Assembly: GCF_963678635.1 (NCBI RefSeq)
Contig: NC_087067.1
Coordinates: forward strand, 45,017,629-45,081,628
Direction: 5' to 3'
DNA from: Symsagittifera roscoffensis
Taxonomy: Eukaryota > Xenacoelomorpha > Acoela > Convolutidae
DNA: 64,000 bases
The translations under genes were made by a program, and so were the position numbers. The notes below the pieces were generated by a model. It searched no databases. It saw only the letters and a program-made list of their open reading frames with translations, and was not told where the DNA came from. The number at the start of each line of letters is the position of its first letter. The stretch's first letter is position 1. This document shows positions 1-13,600 of the stretch, in pieces.

Positions 1-3000
1 TTTTGTCACAGCATAGTTCAACCAGCGTTTTGAATGTTGGTTGATCTTAAGTTAGCAACGTTTTCGGTCCTTTGTTTATTTTTCGGCAAAATGAGCTTCG
101 GAATGAGGTTTTGTCTCGGTTATTTCACATGGTCAGAAATGGTCAGTCTCAATATCAGACCATTTCACAGTTAACTTCCAATTAAAGCTAGGCACTGAAT
201 ACCGCATCCAGGCTTCTATTTCCTGGGCTTCGTGGGACTAAAGTTTCTTCGACTTACATTCGAGTAATTTATTTAAATATCTTAGTTTTCCAATCAACTC
301 TAGAAGAGAACTTATTGTGCTGGTATATACTATTATTAGATGCCATTGCTAGTTTTCCAATCAAATCTAGAGCCGAATTCATTGTGCTGGTATAAACTAT
401 TATCATATGCCCTTGCTACTGAAATTTGTAATTTCATTGGAGGACCCTTTGAACAAGCTCGAAAACTCATCAAACCCAAAATTCAATATTCTTGAAGCCA
501 CTTGGCCGATGTAATTTTGTCACAGCATAGTTCAACCAGCGACTTGAATGTTGGTTGATCTTAAGTTAGCAATGTTTTCGGTCCTTTGTTTATTTTTCGG
601 CGAAATGAGCTTCGGAATGAGGTTTTGTCTCGGCTATTTCACATGGTCAGAAATGGTCAGTCTCAAAATCGGACAATTTCACAGTTAACTTCCAATTAAA
701 GCTAGGCACTGAGTACCGCATCCAGGCTTCTATTTCCTGGGCTTCGTGGGACTAAAGTTTCTTCGACGTACATTCGAGTAATTTATTTAATTATCTTAGT
801 TTTCCAATCAACTCTAGAAGAGAATTTATTGTGCTGGTATAAAATATTATTAGATGCCAGTGCTAGTTTTCCAATCAACTCTAGAGGCGAATTCATTGTG
901 CTGGTATAAACTATTATCAGATGCCATTGCTACTGAAATTTGTAATTTCATTGGAGGATCCTTTGAACAAGCTCGAAAACTCCTCAGACCCAAAATTCAA
1001 TATTCTTGAAAACACTTGGCCGATGTAATTTTGTCACAGCATAGCTCAACCAGCGAGTTGAATGTTGGTTGATCTTTAGTTAGCAATGTTTTCGGTCCTT
1101 TGTTTATTTTTCGGCGAAATGAGCTTCGGAATGAGCTTTTGTCTCGGCTATTTCACATGTTCAGAAATGGTCAGTCTCAAAATCGGACCGTTTCACAGTT
1201 AAATTCCAATTAAAGCTAGGCACTGAGTACCGCATCCAGGCTTCTATTTCCTGGGCTTCGTGGGACTAAAGTTTCTTCGACTTACATTCGAGTAATTTAC
1301 TTAACTATCTTAGTTTTCCAATCAACTCTAGAAGAGAAATTATTGTGCTGGTATAAACTATTATTGGATGTCATTGCTAGTTTTCCAATCAACTCTAGAG
1401 GCGAATTCATTTTGCTGGTATAAACTATTATCAGATGCCATTGCTACTGAAATTTTTCATTAGAGGACCCTTTGAACAAGCTCGAAAACTCCTTAAACTC
1501 AAAATTCAATATTCCTGAAGCCACTTGGCGGGTGTAATTTTGTCACAGCATAGTTCAACAAGCGACTTGAATGTTAGTGATCTTTAGTTAGCAATGTTCT
1601 CGGTCCTTTGTTAAATTTTGTGCGAAATGAGCTTCGGAATGAGCTTTTGTCTCGGCTATTTCACATGGTCAGAAATGGTCAGTCTCAATATCGGACCATT
1701 TCATAGTTAATTTCCAATTAAAGCTAGGCACTGAGTACCGCATCCAGGCTTCTATTTCCTCGGCTTCGTGGGACTAAAAATTCTTCGACTTAAATTCGAG
1801 TAATTTATTTAAATATCTTAGTTTTCCAATCAACTCTAGAAGAGAAGTTCTTGTGCTGGTACAAATTATTATTGGATGCCATTGCTAGTTTTCCAATCAA
1901 CTCTAGAGGCGAATTCATTGTGCCGGTATAAACTGATATTAGATGCCATTGCTACTGAATTTTGTAATTTCATTGGATGACCCTTTGAACAAGCTCGAAA
2001 ACCCCTCAAACACAAAATTCAATATTCTTGAAGCCACTTGACGGGTGGAATTTTGTCACAGCATAGTTGAACAAGCGACCTGAAAATTAGATGATCTTTA
2101 GTTAGCTATGTTTTCGGTCATTTATTTATTTTTCGGCGAAATGAGCTTTGGAATGAGCTTTTGTCTCGGCTATTTCACATGGCCAGAAATGGTCAGTCTC
2201 AATATCGGACCATTTCACAGTTAACTTCCAATTAAAGCTAGGTACTGAGTACCGAATCCAGGCTTCTATTTCCTGGGCTTCGTGCAACTAAAGTTTCTTC
2301 AACTTACATTCGAGTAATTTATTTATTTATCTTACATTTCCAATCAACTCTAGAAAAGAATTCATTGTGCCGGTATAAATTATTATTAGATGCCATTGCT
2401 ACTGAATTTTGTAATTGCATTGGATGACCCTTTGAACAAGCTCGAAAAGTCCTCAAACACAAAATTCAATATTCTTGAAGCCACTTGGCCTGTAATTTTG
2501 TCACAGCATAGTTCAACCAGCGACTTGAATGTTGGTTGCTCTTTAGTTAGCAAAGTTTTCGGTCCTTTGTTTATTTTTCGGCTAAATGAGCTTCGGAATG
2601 AGCTTTTGTCTAGGCTATTTCACATGGTCAGAAACGGTCAGTCTCAATATCGGACCATTTCACAGTTAACTTCCAATTAAAACTAGGCACAGAGTACCGC
2701 ACCTAGGCTTCTATTTCCTGGGCTTCGTGGGACTTAAGTTTCTTCGACTTACATTCTAGTAATTTATTTAATTAACTTAGTTTTCCAATCAACTCTAGAA
2801 GAGAATTTATTGTGCTGGTATAAACTATTATTAGATGTCATTGCTAGTTTTCCAATCAACTCTAGAGGCGAATTCATTTTGCTGGTATAAACTATTATCA
2901 GATGCCATTGCTACTGAAATTTTTCATTAGAGGACCCTTTGAACAAGCTCGAAAACTCCTTAAACTCAAAATTCAATATTCCTGAAGCCACTTGGCGGGT

Positions 3001-5035
3001 GTAATTTTGTCACAGCATAGTTCAACAAGCGACTTGAATGTTAGTGATCTTTAGTTAGCAATGTTCTCGGTCCTTTGTTAAATTTTGTGCGAAATGAGCT
3101 TCGGAATGAGCTTTTGTCTCGGCTATTTCACATGGTCAGAAATGGTCAGTCTCAATATCGGACCATTTCATAGTTAATTTCCAATTAAAGCTAGGCACTG
3201 AGTACCGCATCCAGGCTTCTATTTCCTGGGCTTCGTGGGACTAAAAATTCTTCGACTTAAATTCGAGTAATTTATTTAACTATCTTAGTTTTCCAATCAA
3301 CTCTAGAAGAGAAGTTCTTGTGCTGGTACAAATTATTATTGGATGCCATTGCTAGTTTTCCAATCAACTCTAGAGGCGAATTCATTGTGCCGGTATAAAC
3401 TGATATTAGATGCCATTGCTACTGAATTTTGTAATTTCATTGGATGACCCTTTGAACAAGCTCGAAAACCCCTCAAACACAAAATTCAATATTCTTGAAG
3501 CCACTTGACGGGTGGAATTTTGTCACAGCATAGTTGAACAAGCGACCTGAAAATTAGATGATCTTTAGTTAGCTATGTTTTCGGTCATTTATTTATTTTT
3601 CGGCGAAATGAGCTTTGGAATGAGCTTTTGTCTCGGCTATTTCACATGGCCAGAAATGGTCAGTCTCAATATCGGACCATTTCACAGTTAACTTCCAATT
3701 AAAGCTAGGTACTGAGTACCGAATCCAGGCTTCTATTTCCTGGGCTTCGTGCAACTAAAGTTTCTTCAACTTACATTCGAGTAATTTATTTATTTATCTT
3801 ACATTTCCAATCAACTCTAGAAAAGAATTCATTGTGCCGGTATAAATTATTATTAGATGCCATTGCTACTGAATTTTGTAATTGCATTGGATGACCCTTT
3901 GAACAAGCTCGAAAAGTCCTCAAACACAAAATTCAATATTCTTGAAGCCACTTGGCCTGTAATTTTGTCACAGCATAGTTCAACCAGCGACTTGAATGTT
4001 GGTTGCTCTTTAGTTAGCAAAGTTTTCGGTCCTTTGTTTATTTTTCGGCTAAATGAGCTTCGGAATGAGCTTTTGTCTCGGCTATTTCACATGGTCAGAA
4101 ACGGTCAGTCTCAATATCGGACCATTTCACAGTTAACTTCCAATTAAAACTAGGCACAGAGTACCGCACCTAGGCTTCTATTTCCTGGGCTTCGTGGGAC
4201 TTAAGTTTCTTCGACTTACATTCTAGTAATTTATTTAATTAACTTAGTTTTCCAATCAACTCTAGAAGAGAATTTATTGTGCTGGTATAAACTATTATTA
4301 GATGCCATTGCTAGTTTTCCAATCAACTCTAGAGGCGAATTCATTGTGCCGGTATAAACTATTATTAGATGCCATTGCTACTGAATTTTGTTATTTCATT
4401 GGATGACCCTTTGAACAAGCTCGAAAACTCCTCAAACACAAAAAATTCTTGAAGCCACTTGGCGGGTGTAATTTTGTCACAGCATAGTTCAACAGGCGAC
4501 TTGAAAATTAGTTGATCTTTTGTTAGCTATGTTTTCGGTCCTTTGTTTATTTTTCGACGAAATGAGCTTCGAAATGAGCTTTTGTCTCGGCTATTTCACA
4601 TGGTCAGAAACGGTCAGTCTCAATATCGGACCATTTCACAGTTAACTTCCAATTAAAACTAGGCACTGAGTACCGCATTCAGGCTTCTTTTTCCTGGGCT
4701 TCGTGGGACTAAAGTTTCTTCGACTTACATTCGAGTAATTTAATTAATTATCTTAGTTTTCCAATCAACTCCAGAAGAGAATTTATTGTGCTGGTATAAA
4801 CTATTATTAGATGCCATTGCTAGTTTTCCAATCAACTCTAGAGACGAATTCATTGTGCCGGTATTAACTATTATTAGATGCCATTGCTACTGAATTTTGT
4901 AATTTCATTGGATGACCCTTTAAACAAGCTCGAAAACTCCTCAAACACAAAATTCAATATTCTTGAAGCCACTTGGCGGGTGTAATTTTGTCACAGCATA
5001 GTTCAACAAGCGACTTGAAAATTAGTTGATCTTTG
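1..5035. repeat. Tandem satellite array, ~0.5 kb monomer
   Basis: The phrase ttttgtcacagcatag recurs at 1, 514, 1029, 1538, 2051, 2496, 3005, 3518, 3963, 4472 and 4985, so monomers are 509-515 bp, with two short forms of 445 bp. Most monomers contain an internal tandem duplication of about 68 bp starting tagttttccaatcaa; the 445-bp forms have only one copy of it, which explains the 68-bp difference. The array begins before the window and stops abruptly near 5035. Two identical 96-codon open frames at 2390 and 3857 are by-products of the repeat and not genes. Confidence 0.95.
1376..4309. repeat. Higher-order repeat, two 1467-bp units
   Basis: Positions 1376-2842 and 2843-4309 match almost base for base. 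Each is made of three monomers (about 509, 513 and 445 bp, summing to 1467). Neighbouring monomers differ more from each other than the two three-monomer units do. That is the signature of recent unequal exchange over a multi-monomer unit inside the satellite. Confidence 0.85.
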
Positions 5036-5866
5036 TTAGCTCGATTTCCATTTCCAAACGAATGACCGAAAACAATTTTTCGAGCGGCAACAAATTTTGT
5101 GTCGAAACCTGTTGAGCCGAAAACAAATCTGTTGTCATAAAACTTTTTGCTCGAATATATTTCGGATAAATTTTGCTCTCGAAATTACGCAAAATATGTT
5201 GACTAAAACCATATAACATTAACTGCAACTGTTCGAATAGTTTAAAAAAACTAAAAAAAAAAAGAAATAACTCGAAATCAGACATGGTAAAGTTACAAAT
5301 TTGTTAAGTTTCAGTTATAGAAAAAACTGTTTAAACTGAAAAAAAACATGCTTTAAAAAGTAAAATCAATAAAAAACTTACCAGATAAAAAAAATGGCGT
5401 TCAAAAAAACGGAAAATAAACCGACAAACTAGGAAGTTAATCAAACACGAAAAAAGTTGAATTTTTTTGAAAAGATAGTTACAACCTGAAACGGACTTGA
5501 ACTAATTACGAAAACTGAACAATAATTACGAAAACTGAACAATATTATGGCCACAAGAAGAAGACCGGCAAGTCATTGGACCGTTTTTGACTAACTTAAT
5601 TTTCGTGCCCTATTACAATTCATCTACTCTGAGAAGTAACTTCTTCTTTCTGAGAATAGCTGAATTGGCGATGTCACAATTTCTCCAGTTTGCGCAATTC
5701 TGTGAGAAAATTTATGCTAACATTTAGTACACTGTTGCAAAAGCCACACCGATCGCATAAAAATAGAGACAAACTCGTTGAACAAAAAAAAAATTATAAC
5801 AAAATTTATAACACGTTTTTTTTTCAAATTTAACAAAAACTAAGGTTTAAATAGCAAGTACTGCGA
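5036..5866. other. AT-rich spacer, no gene seen
   Basis: Between the satellite and the first gene the sequence is rich in A and T with many homopolymer A runs. An 87-codon minus-strand open frame at 5022-5285 has low-complexity Phe-rich composition, overlaps the satellite edge and resembles no family I know, so it is not called. A short direct repeat (aattacgaaaactgaacaat) lies near 5507-5545. Confidence 0.5.
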
Positions 5867-6385
5867 CTACTCAGGAAAAGGGGCTTTGGCCTGATCAGTT
5901 TTGAAGTTATACTTTTTGAACAAATACCAAACTCTTTTGTTCATCAAACGCACTTCTTTTGTAGTCAGTTGACCTTTCAGAGCTTTTCGCTTTTTCAGCA
6001 CTCTTTTCAGCTCGTTTTCCCCGCCTGCATTTTTAACCCAATACGGAGCACTAATATTTTTCCTCAAATCATACTCGTCGTCAGAGAGAACATCAAAAAA
6101 ATCTTTGGATCCCTCGTTTTTGTTCTCTTTTGAAAACGGGTTTTCGTTATTTTTTTCTTCCGTAAGTTTCAAATCAATTGGAGGTTTAATGTGGTCTCGA
6201 ATAGGTTCTGGTAGTTTGGTGTATTTGCCTTCCTTTCCAACCCCCTCTGTGATTCTAGGCTCTTCTAAATCTCCATGTCTGAACCCAATTCCGATTACCT
6301 TCCAACGGGTGAAAAAATGAGTCACTAAGGGCCGTACCGAACATCTGTGACTCTGATAGCAGGCAAACGCTAAATTTTGAAGCAT
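5867..6385 (-). CDS. Unrecognised 172-aa basic protein, possibly mitochondrial
   Basis: A complete minus-strand frame of 172 codons starts at an ATG (6385) and ends at a TAG at 5867. I do not recognise the family. The first ~28 residues lack acidic residues and contain Arg, His and Ser, as in a mitochondrial presequence. The middle (~55-105) is acidic and low in complexity. The last ~60 residues are rich in Lys and Arg (KRVLKKRKALKGQ, then NKRVWYLFKKYNF), which would suit a mitochondrial ribosomal protein, but this is a guess. A splice-acceptor-like ttatttcag lies 21 nt before the ATG. It is the next gene downstream of RECQL4 on the same strand, about 500 bp away, so it could be the last cistron of a unit with RECQL4 and TSEN34. 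Confidence 0.6.
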   Translation of the reverse strand: MLQNLAFACYQSHRCSVRPLVTHFFTRWKVIGIGFRHGDLEEPRITEGVGKEGKYTKLPEPIRDHIKPPIDLKLTEEKNNENPFSKENKNEGSKDFFDVLSDDEYDLRKNISAPYWVKNAGGENELKRVLKKRKALKGQLTTKEVRLMNKRVWYLFKKYNFKTDQAKAPFPE

Positions 6386-6881
6386 GATATGAAAACCAAT
6401 TCAGAACTGAAATAATTTTCAAAACCTACAGGACAGGAATGCGTCGAAATAAATTCAATTCAAGTAAAATTCTCAGACCCGCACACTCCAAGCGATATAC
6501 TTAAACTTACTAATTTCCTTATCACTCTGAAAAGCAAAATTCTCGAGCTAAACCTACTCAGAACTGAAATTTTTTAGACTCTGTTTTCAATGCCAATGTC
6601 AACTGATGGAATTACTATTCCATAGCTACGATAGATTTCGTCGATCCTTTATGGCTTTCCTTTAGGATACCATTTTGATACCAAGTGTGGAAACAACTCC
6701 AGCTTAGAACATAGTTCTACATAGAATGATAACATAGTTCTACATAGAATGATAGGGATTGACAACTTTTATTCAACCATTTGGTTTTCACATAACTCAG
6801 AAAATTGTGATGTCAGTATTCTAACTTTAAATTCGATAAAAACAAAAATCAAATGAAAGTTACACAAAACAAAAACAATTT
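6386..6881. other. Intergenic spacer with a short direct repeat
   Basis: This is the spacer between the 172-aa gene and the RECQL4 3' end. It contains a ~26-bp direct repeat, acatagttctacatagaatg, at about 6708 and 6734. No other coding or RNA gene is visible. Confidence 0.5.
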
Positions 6882-9800
6882 TCAGCTTTTCAAGACTTCG
6901 TTATTGCAAATTTTGAGCAAAGATTTGAAACTACAATTTACAAACGACTTCCAAAATTTACCCACAGTACACCAAGTATGAGCTGGAAACATGGGGGAGT
7001 CCATGCCTTGTAGAATCCTGCAAATCGCCAGACCTGATAGTTCCATATCATGATACAGAGAGATAAAGGTCCTTACTTTTTGCCTGGCAACATACTCGTC
7101 CTTTTCGACCAAAGCTACTTTTTCGGCTACATAAGCATTCGTCGAAGTTTCCACTGTCTCGAAATAACTCAAAACTTTCTCTGCGATATCCGAATTGACT
7201 TTTGGGTCAATAAGCAGCTCATCGTCTTCCGGGAAACAAGAAAATACTGATTTCTCTGCCACAGGCATCAGAAGCTCATTAAACAGAAAATGGAGACTTC
7301 TGATCTTCGAGTTTTCATGGTACTTAGTTTGATCTAACAAAAACTCAGTCAAAATTTCGCTTTGATTCAACTCGCAAAATGGAGACTTCTGATCTTCGAG
7401 TTTTCATGGTACTTAGTTTGATCTAACAAAAACTCAGTCAAAATTTCGCTTTGATTCAACTCGCAACATCGCAATTTTAAAACTGCGCTTTTGGCTGTCA
7501 GTGATATTTTGACTCCCATGTTTTTAGTTTGACTCACGAAAATCGACCTCGCTATTTTCTCATATGGTGCATTTAAAAAATTAGCAACAGTCGAAACTTT
7601 GAAGCTCAATTTGTTTCCGTCTCTTGTGGCGCCACGTCCAGATTCGGTCAACTTCAAAGCAACTTTGAAAACTGGAAAATCGTCCACGAAACTTTTCGGC
7701 AAATTGAACCCATTATAGAAGAACGCTGAACAGAAATCATTAGCTATTTTCTCAATGACCAGAGGCTTCGATTTATGAGTTTCAAGATATGAAATCATGG
7801 TCAACAGCGTTTCTTCTTTTACATCTAAAGACGCCGCCATTGAAAGGTCAACGGCAGCGTAATGATAATGATCTTCATTAGGTATTCCAACATGTTCACA
7901 GTTTATAAATTCTAAATCGTGGAAAACATTTGCGGCAACTTTCCGAATTGTCGATGGTTCTACAAAGGAGCTGTAAACATGTCTTTCCTGCTCATATAAA
8001 TCAGCCATCGAGTCTTTGTTCAAAAATGTGTGACAAAACGCTACTTCGTTTGAGTTACGCCCAGCTCTTCCGATTTCTTGAACAAAGCTTTCTACGCTTC
8101 CTGATATGTTGTAGTGAATCACAGCTCGAATATTCCACTTATTGAGCCCCATGCCAAATGCTACCGTAGCTGAAACTATTTTTAAACTTTCGTTCATGAA
8201 CTTTTTCTGAATCTGAGCTCGTTCTGAAGACGATTTTCCAGCGTGGTAACTCTCTGCTAAATCTTGCATTCCGAAAACAGTTCGTATATGCGCTGCTACT
8301 GCGTCACAGTCGTTCCGTTTCGTACAGTAAATCAAAACTGTCGAGAAACTCTTGAAGGGTTCTTTTTCGAGCAAATCGACCAATGATTGCAGTCTATGAG
8401 TGTCACTTGACGCACTGATTCTCAGATTCTTTGGGATCCTAACATCGTAGAACATTTGACTTTCCGTGATCTCAAGTAACCTTCCCATATCAATTTCAGT
8501 TTGTTTAGATGCAGTTGCGGTGATTCCCAGAAAACACTGAATTTCCCAATGCTCTTTTAGAGTACTGCAAAGTCTGAAGTAAGAAGGTCTAAAGTTATGC
8601 GACCATTGAGATATGCAGTGTACTTCGTCAATACATGCGAAGCTTATAGAAGGAAAGTTCTCCATTTGACGCAATACAAAACCTTCAACAATAGTTTCTG
8701 GGGAGACAAAAAGAACCGCTATTTTATTTTCAGCTAACTCCTTTAAGACATTATTTCTCTTCGATTCCGTTAGCGACGAATGATAACAAGCGGCTTTTAG
8801 ACCTCTCGGGCAGTTTTTAACTTGATCATCCATCAGTGAAATTAACGGTGAAACTACAAGTGTCAAGGTTTTGAATTTTTTAAACAACATCAAAGCTGGC
8901 AATTGGTAACATAGAGATTTACCACTTCCCGTCGGTTTAACAACAAGCGATGATTTTCCCCGAACTATTTGCTTAATGCAATCAAGCTGCCATTTTTGCA
9001 GATTCTGTATTTTGAATATCTTTAGAGCTCCCGGCAACATCTCCAGGAACTCATCATCGTCCAATGTGAACTTTTCAGATCTAATACATGACTGAGTAGC
9101 ATCGTTCACAAATTTGGGAACAATATTTAAAACTGCTTCTTTAACATAGCTCATAACGTCTGGTAAGCTCACAGCTTCGAAGGATTTGGGCGCCTCCGAG
9201 CTAGTTTTCCAGGAGCTGCGGTTTCCGTTTTTGCTCATATTAGCCATATACGAGTTTTCTTTTCTACTTTTAAATCTCTGAAACTGTTTGTGTTTAAATT
9301 TTTTCCGATTAAGAGCGAACTTGCTATTGCCTTTTACGAACGTTTTCTGCTTCATATTGAGTTTCACAAAGTTATCACATTTCATGTTGCTACTTTGAGC
9401 CGTTGCCTTTGAAGAACTTGATAACTGCTGAGAAGCTGAGCATTTTTGAGACATTGTCGAATTCTGGGAATTAGATTTCTGCAACATTGACACCTTACGA
9501 GAATCGGTTAAAGCAGTTTTTTCAATTATCCTTACTTGATTATCCTGCTCAGGGCTATTAGCACAACTCGATTTGAATTCAGTTTGCTTGTTAATACCTT
9601 GTGAAAATTCAGATAGATTTTCCGATTTGTGGTCGAGTCGTTCATTCGGTTGACCGGAGACTTCAGAAGTACCAATCGCGGTTTTTTCATCATTTTCAAG
9701 GTTCGAAGAACTCGAACCTGGAGGCGCCATGTCAGACCATTGCGGATCTTTGGAAGGAGAAAACTCGACGCTGTTTATCACTCCGCTTAAATTCCTTTTT

Positions 9801-10390
9801 AATAAACCAGAAGCTTCAATACGAGGAGCCAACTTCGTGTGCTTCTTAATGGGCGAACTCGATATCAATTTGTTTTCAATTTGATTTAGAACAAGATCTT
9901 TTGAATTCGTGCAAGATTCCGAACTATTCTTCGAACTCTCGGTATTTCCTCTTCCCGAGGAGGGTTCTTTCTGCTCTGGAATGCAACAGCTAAATTCTGT
10001 ATTTTGAGATCTACTAACGGCAAGATTCGATGAACCAAAATTTTCTTCTGTGGCAACTTTCCTTTTCTTTGAAAATGGATCGAAAGACTCTAACACAGAA
10101 GTTGTTGGTCTTGAATCGTCATTACAACTTGTTTCTAGGTTTCGCTTTAGTCTTTTGATCGAGTATGATTTAGTAACTGTTTTCGAAGCTAATATTTTGG
10201 GATAAGTGAACTTCTGTTTGACCGTTGTCGGCTCGCTTCGGCGCAGCAAACTGTCGTCCCAAGCATTATTCATGTTTCTCGGATATTTAGGTAATACATT
10301 ATCTGAAATTATATAACTACAATAACTTATAATGCGACTGGGCAAACAGCGTTTTACAGCTCGCTCAAAATCAGAAATTAAATCATACAC
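6882..10390 (-). CDS. RECQL4: RECQL4-type RecQ DNA helicase, frame broken by tandem duplication
   Basis: RecQ4 helicases unwind DNA 3'-5' and, through an Sld2-like N-terminus, help initiate replication. The open frame 10390-7367 has a long polar N-terminal region, then the RECQL4-specific basic motif NFVKLNMKQKTFVKGN (~residue 338). The RecQ core follows: Walker A PTGSGKSLCYQL (~487), a DEVH box IDEVHCISQWSHNFRP (~592), GITATAS, and motif VI QEIGRAGRN (~776). After it comes the RECQL4-like stretch around RHVYSSFVEPSTIRKVA. The CCHC zinc knuckle seen in vertebrate RECQL4 is not evident. No ATG opens the long frame at 10390; the first in-frame ATG is at 10273, so the start is uncertain and an upstream exon is possible. 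An 89-bp tandem duplication (7287-7464) shifts the frame, and the C-terminal ~135 residues continue in another frame to 6882. It lies 238 bp downstream of TSEN34 on the same strand. Confidence 0.9.
7287..7464. repeat. 89-bp perfect tandem duplication inside RECQL4
   Basis: The sequence from aaaatggagacttctgatct (7287) through ctcgc (7375) is repeated exactly at 7376-7464. Eighty-nine is not a multiple of three, so the duplication changes the reading frame of RECQL4. The unit holds no AGGT on the coding strand, so it does not form a simple duplication-derived intron that would splice the extra copy out exactly. Confidence 0.95.
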
Positions 10391-10627
10391 ATCAATGATG
10401 CAATATCAAGTAGGCAAAATAAATTAACAACTTGTTGTTTTTTTTTGTTTCAAACTCGAGTTTTCAATCCCCGGTCTTAGACTCTTTTTTGATCAAACGC
10501 GTCTTCTCTTCAAATCTCGACGACTCATTTTCGCATGATATTTGCTTGGATATCTCAACAATTTGAACTGCTTTAAAAGGTACACCAATTCAATCTACAC
10601 CGAACGCGAAGATTGTGATCATCGGAT

Positions 10628-13600
10628 TCAATGTGGCTTTTCATAATCCATCAAAGTATACTTCACAGTAGGCTGTAAGGCACCAATAGTATCAATTCCA
10701 TTGTTCTCATGTACCAGTCGACACAGGAGTAACTTCTTCCCAACCGAGTGAGACACTCGGATCTGAAACAAAATCACGATGAACAAATTGACCACAAACA
10801 AATTGACGAACAAAATGACGAAAAACAAAATGCTGATATAAAAAAAGCTTTAATCCAAATCAACCCGTGAATAAAGATAGTGAGTTGCTGTGAAATTAGC
10901 ACAGAATGCTCTGCCTCCATGACTTAGAGAAAAAATTGTGAAATGTTTTGTTGATTTGTTTTTGTAAGGGTTGATCAAATTAGGTCAAAAACGGCAGACA
11001 GAAAAGTAATATACTGCAATAGAATAGAATTCAATTTTTTCGGTGAAAACAAGTTTTGTTAAATTCGTCTGAAATTCGAAAAAAAACGGATTTTCTCGAC
11101 ACCGAGAAACTTTTTACGAGCTAAATTAAAACTGAAAGAGCTTACTGATATCCCTACGATCTTTCCTTGAGGTCGTCAAAATCGAAAAGAAAAAACACAC
11201 TAGTGGTCGGAGCAATAACAGTTGTCGGGGGTTTAACTTGATACCACACTAAATCACATACCAGCTTTAATTGAGATATCTGAATTCGCATATAAAATGC
11301 GCAGATTCCATACTTAACTCCCAGCCTTGCATTAAGAGTGGTAAAAAATAACAAGTACAGAAACATTCATACCCAACTAAAAGATTTCGACTTTTTTAAA
11401 TCTTCTGTGACGTCTCTGTTTTGGTTCCAAGTTTTCCCCAAAACATAAGAACCAGTAATATTTTCAAAAAACTTCAAAACAATGGTCCCATCGTGGTTAT
11501 TAAATTGCATTCATCGCACAGGGGCATGGCGAGTACAGTATTTGCAACGTTTGAAAAATTTCGAAGAACAATTTTGGTTTTTTCATTATATATTTCCCAT
11601 ACTTTATTTCACACAGATACGAAGCTGAACTATGAAAACTTGAGAAATGAACAACAGCGAAAAGATCTTGAAATTCTAAAAAAAAAACAAATATTAGAAA
11701 AACTGGAATCAAACAACAGACTTCCTTGCTACTAGCCAAATACTTTGACCTCTAAAACACGGTAGCCTGAAATACTTTCCCACATGACTCGATAGTCAAC
11801 TCAACGCAATAATAAATGTGCTCATTATGCAGATGAATACCTTGTACAATTTGAAAAGGCCCTCAATCACCTTTACGTCCTCTGAGAAAAAATATATTCA
11901 TCTTTACTTCCTCACAACAAAACCGTTGGCACTTAAACACCCTTATCATTCCGCAAAACTGGTGTACCTCAAAGAGGTGTCGGCACGCCCATCCTTTCTA
12001 ATATTAACATGTCACCAATGTCCCTACCACCTGTCAATAACATCATAATAACAACATATGCAGATGATGTTCCTATTACAACCACCAGCTCGAAGACCTC
12101 GAAATGTGAAAAAAATACAAACTTATGTAATTGATGTACGCAAATGGCTTGAAAAACGAAAATCAATACTTTCAGCAGACAAAACATCAGCGACTATCAT
12201 GACCACATGAAAAAAAGAAAAACTCAAACCAGTGTCATTGTCCAAACTAATCCACCAACCACCAGGCCAAAACTCAAAACTTTTTGAGTGACAAGAAAAC
12301 CACCTCACATTCGCTGAACACAGTGATAAACCAGCTCAAAAACAATCATTGACTGAAAAAATTCTCTGGAACAAGCTGGGAATGCAGCACAGAAACACCA
12401 AGGATTACTTATACGGCCAATGGGAGTAAGGTTCTGAATTACACAGCCCTGCCCCCTGTCTGCTGACTCTCAGTGGATGAAAGTAGTTGCAAAGATATAC
12501 AAACTCAGCACTTTTAAACGCCCCAATTGGACACATTATTAGTGAAACTCAAATGCTTCGGCCATCAACTGGCTGCCATCAACCGCAGTGGTGTGACCAA
12601 CACACATCCAAGCATCAATCAAGATCGAGGTTTATCGAAGAAAACTTGCCGAAAAAAACTATGATTAAATCAAAAACACCTTGATGAAGATAATCACATT
12701 CCACCAGACCAATACAAACTCCCATTAAGACAATACACACTGATGAGATATACAATTTTCTAAAACAGCCTTCTAATTTGACGGGTTGTCACACTCTTAG
12801 ATGCAAGCTTCGGAAGAAATAACCTAGCATTACTTTTATGGCCAATAGGTGTACAGTTCTCAATTATGCAGCCCTGTTCTCGGTCTGCTGACCCTCAGTA
12901 AGTGAGTGTCGATGCAAGGATAAACAAACTCGACAAAAACAGCTTTTTAAATCGACCACAATTGAACACTTTTCTAGCGAAACTCAAATGCTTTCCGTAA
13001 AGGATCACCATGGAATGTTAAGTAAGCATTTTCTAACTGGCTGTCATCAACCACAGTGGTGCGACCAACGCATAACCAAGCATCATTCAAGATCGAGACT
13101 TATCAAAAGAATTCTTGCCAAAAAATACTATGATGAAATCAAAAACACCTTGATGAAGATGATCACATTACACCAAACCAAAACAAAGTCTCACCTAAGA
13201 CAAAACGGGTTAATTTGACGGGCTCTAAATTCTAGAAAAAAGGTTCGGAAGAAAACAGCCTTCCCAGAACTTCACGACGCAATCATGTTCAACGGCTTTA
13301 TCCCGAGATTAGACAGGAACATCAAAAACAAATGCTCAAACTATACCACTAGTCAACATAATTTACACCGCCTCTTTGACTGTCCTTGAAAGCCAACCAC
13401 ATCAAAATTGTCGACCTGCGGGACAACCGCGCTGGAGCCAAAAATATGGCTCAACTTTAAAACAGATAGGGCGTTCTTCGTTACAAACTCAGTGCCACAG
13501 GTACTGTTTGAAGGAAGAGAAAAATCTCGAATCAGTCAGCACAAGAAATACAGGGAAAAGCAGTACTGGAAATAAACAATAAAAGTCGATTTGGACATCT

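Noticed and set aside
2390-4147. Two identical 96-codon open frames
   Set aside because: They are the same satellite monomer repeated at a distance of 1467 bp; other monomers do not keep the frame.
5022-5285. 87-codon minus-strand frame
   Set aside because: Low-complexity composition, overlaps the satellite end, no conserved motif.
11154-11366. Possible TSEN34 exon on the minus strand
   Set aside because: Its translation lacks the catalytic Lys context and cannot be joined in phase; the exon at 10762-10628 fits both.
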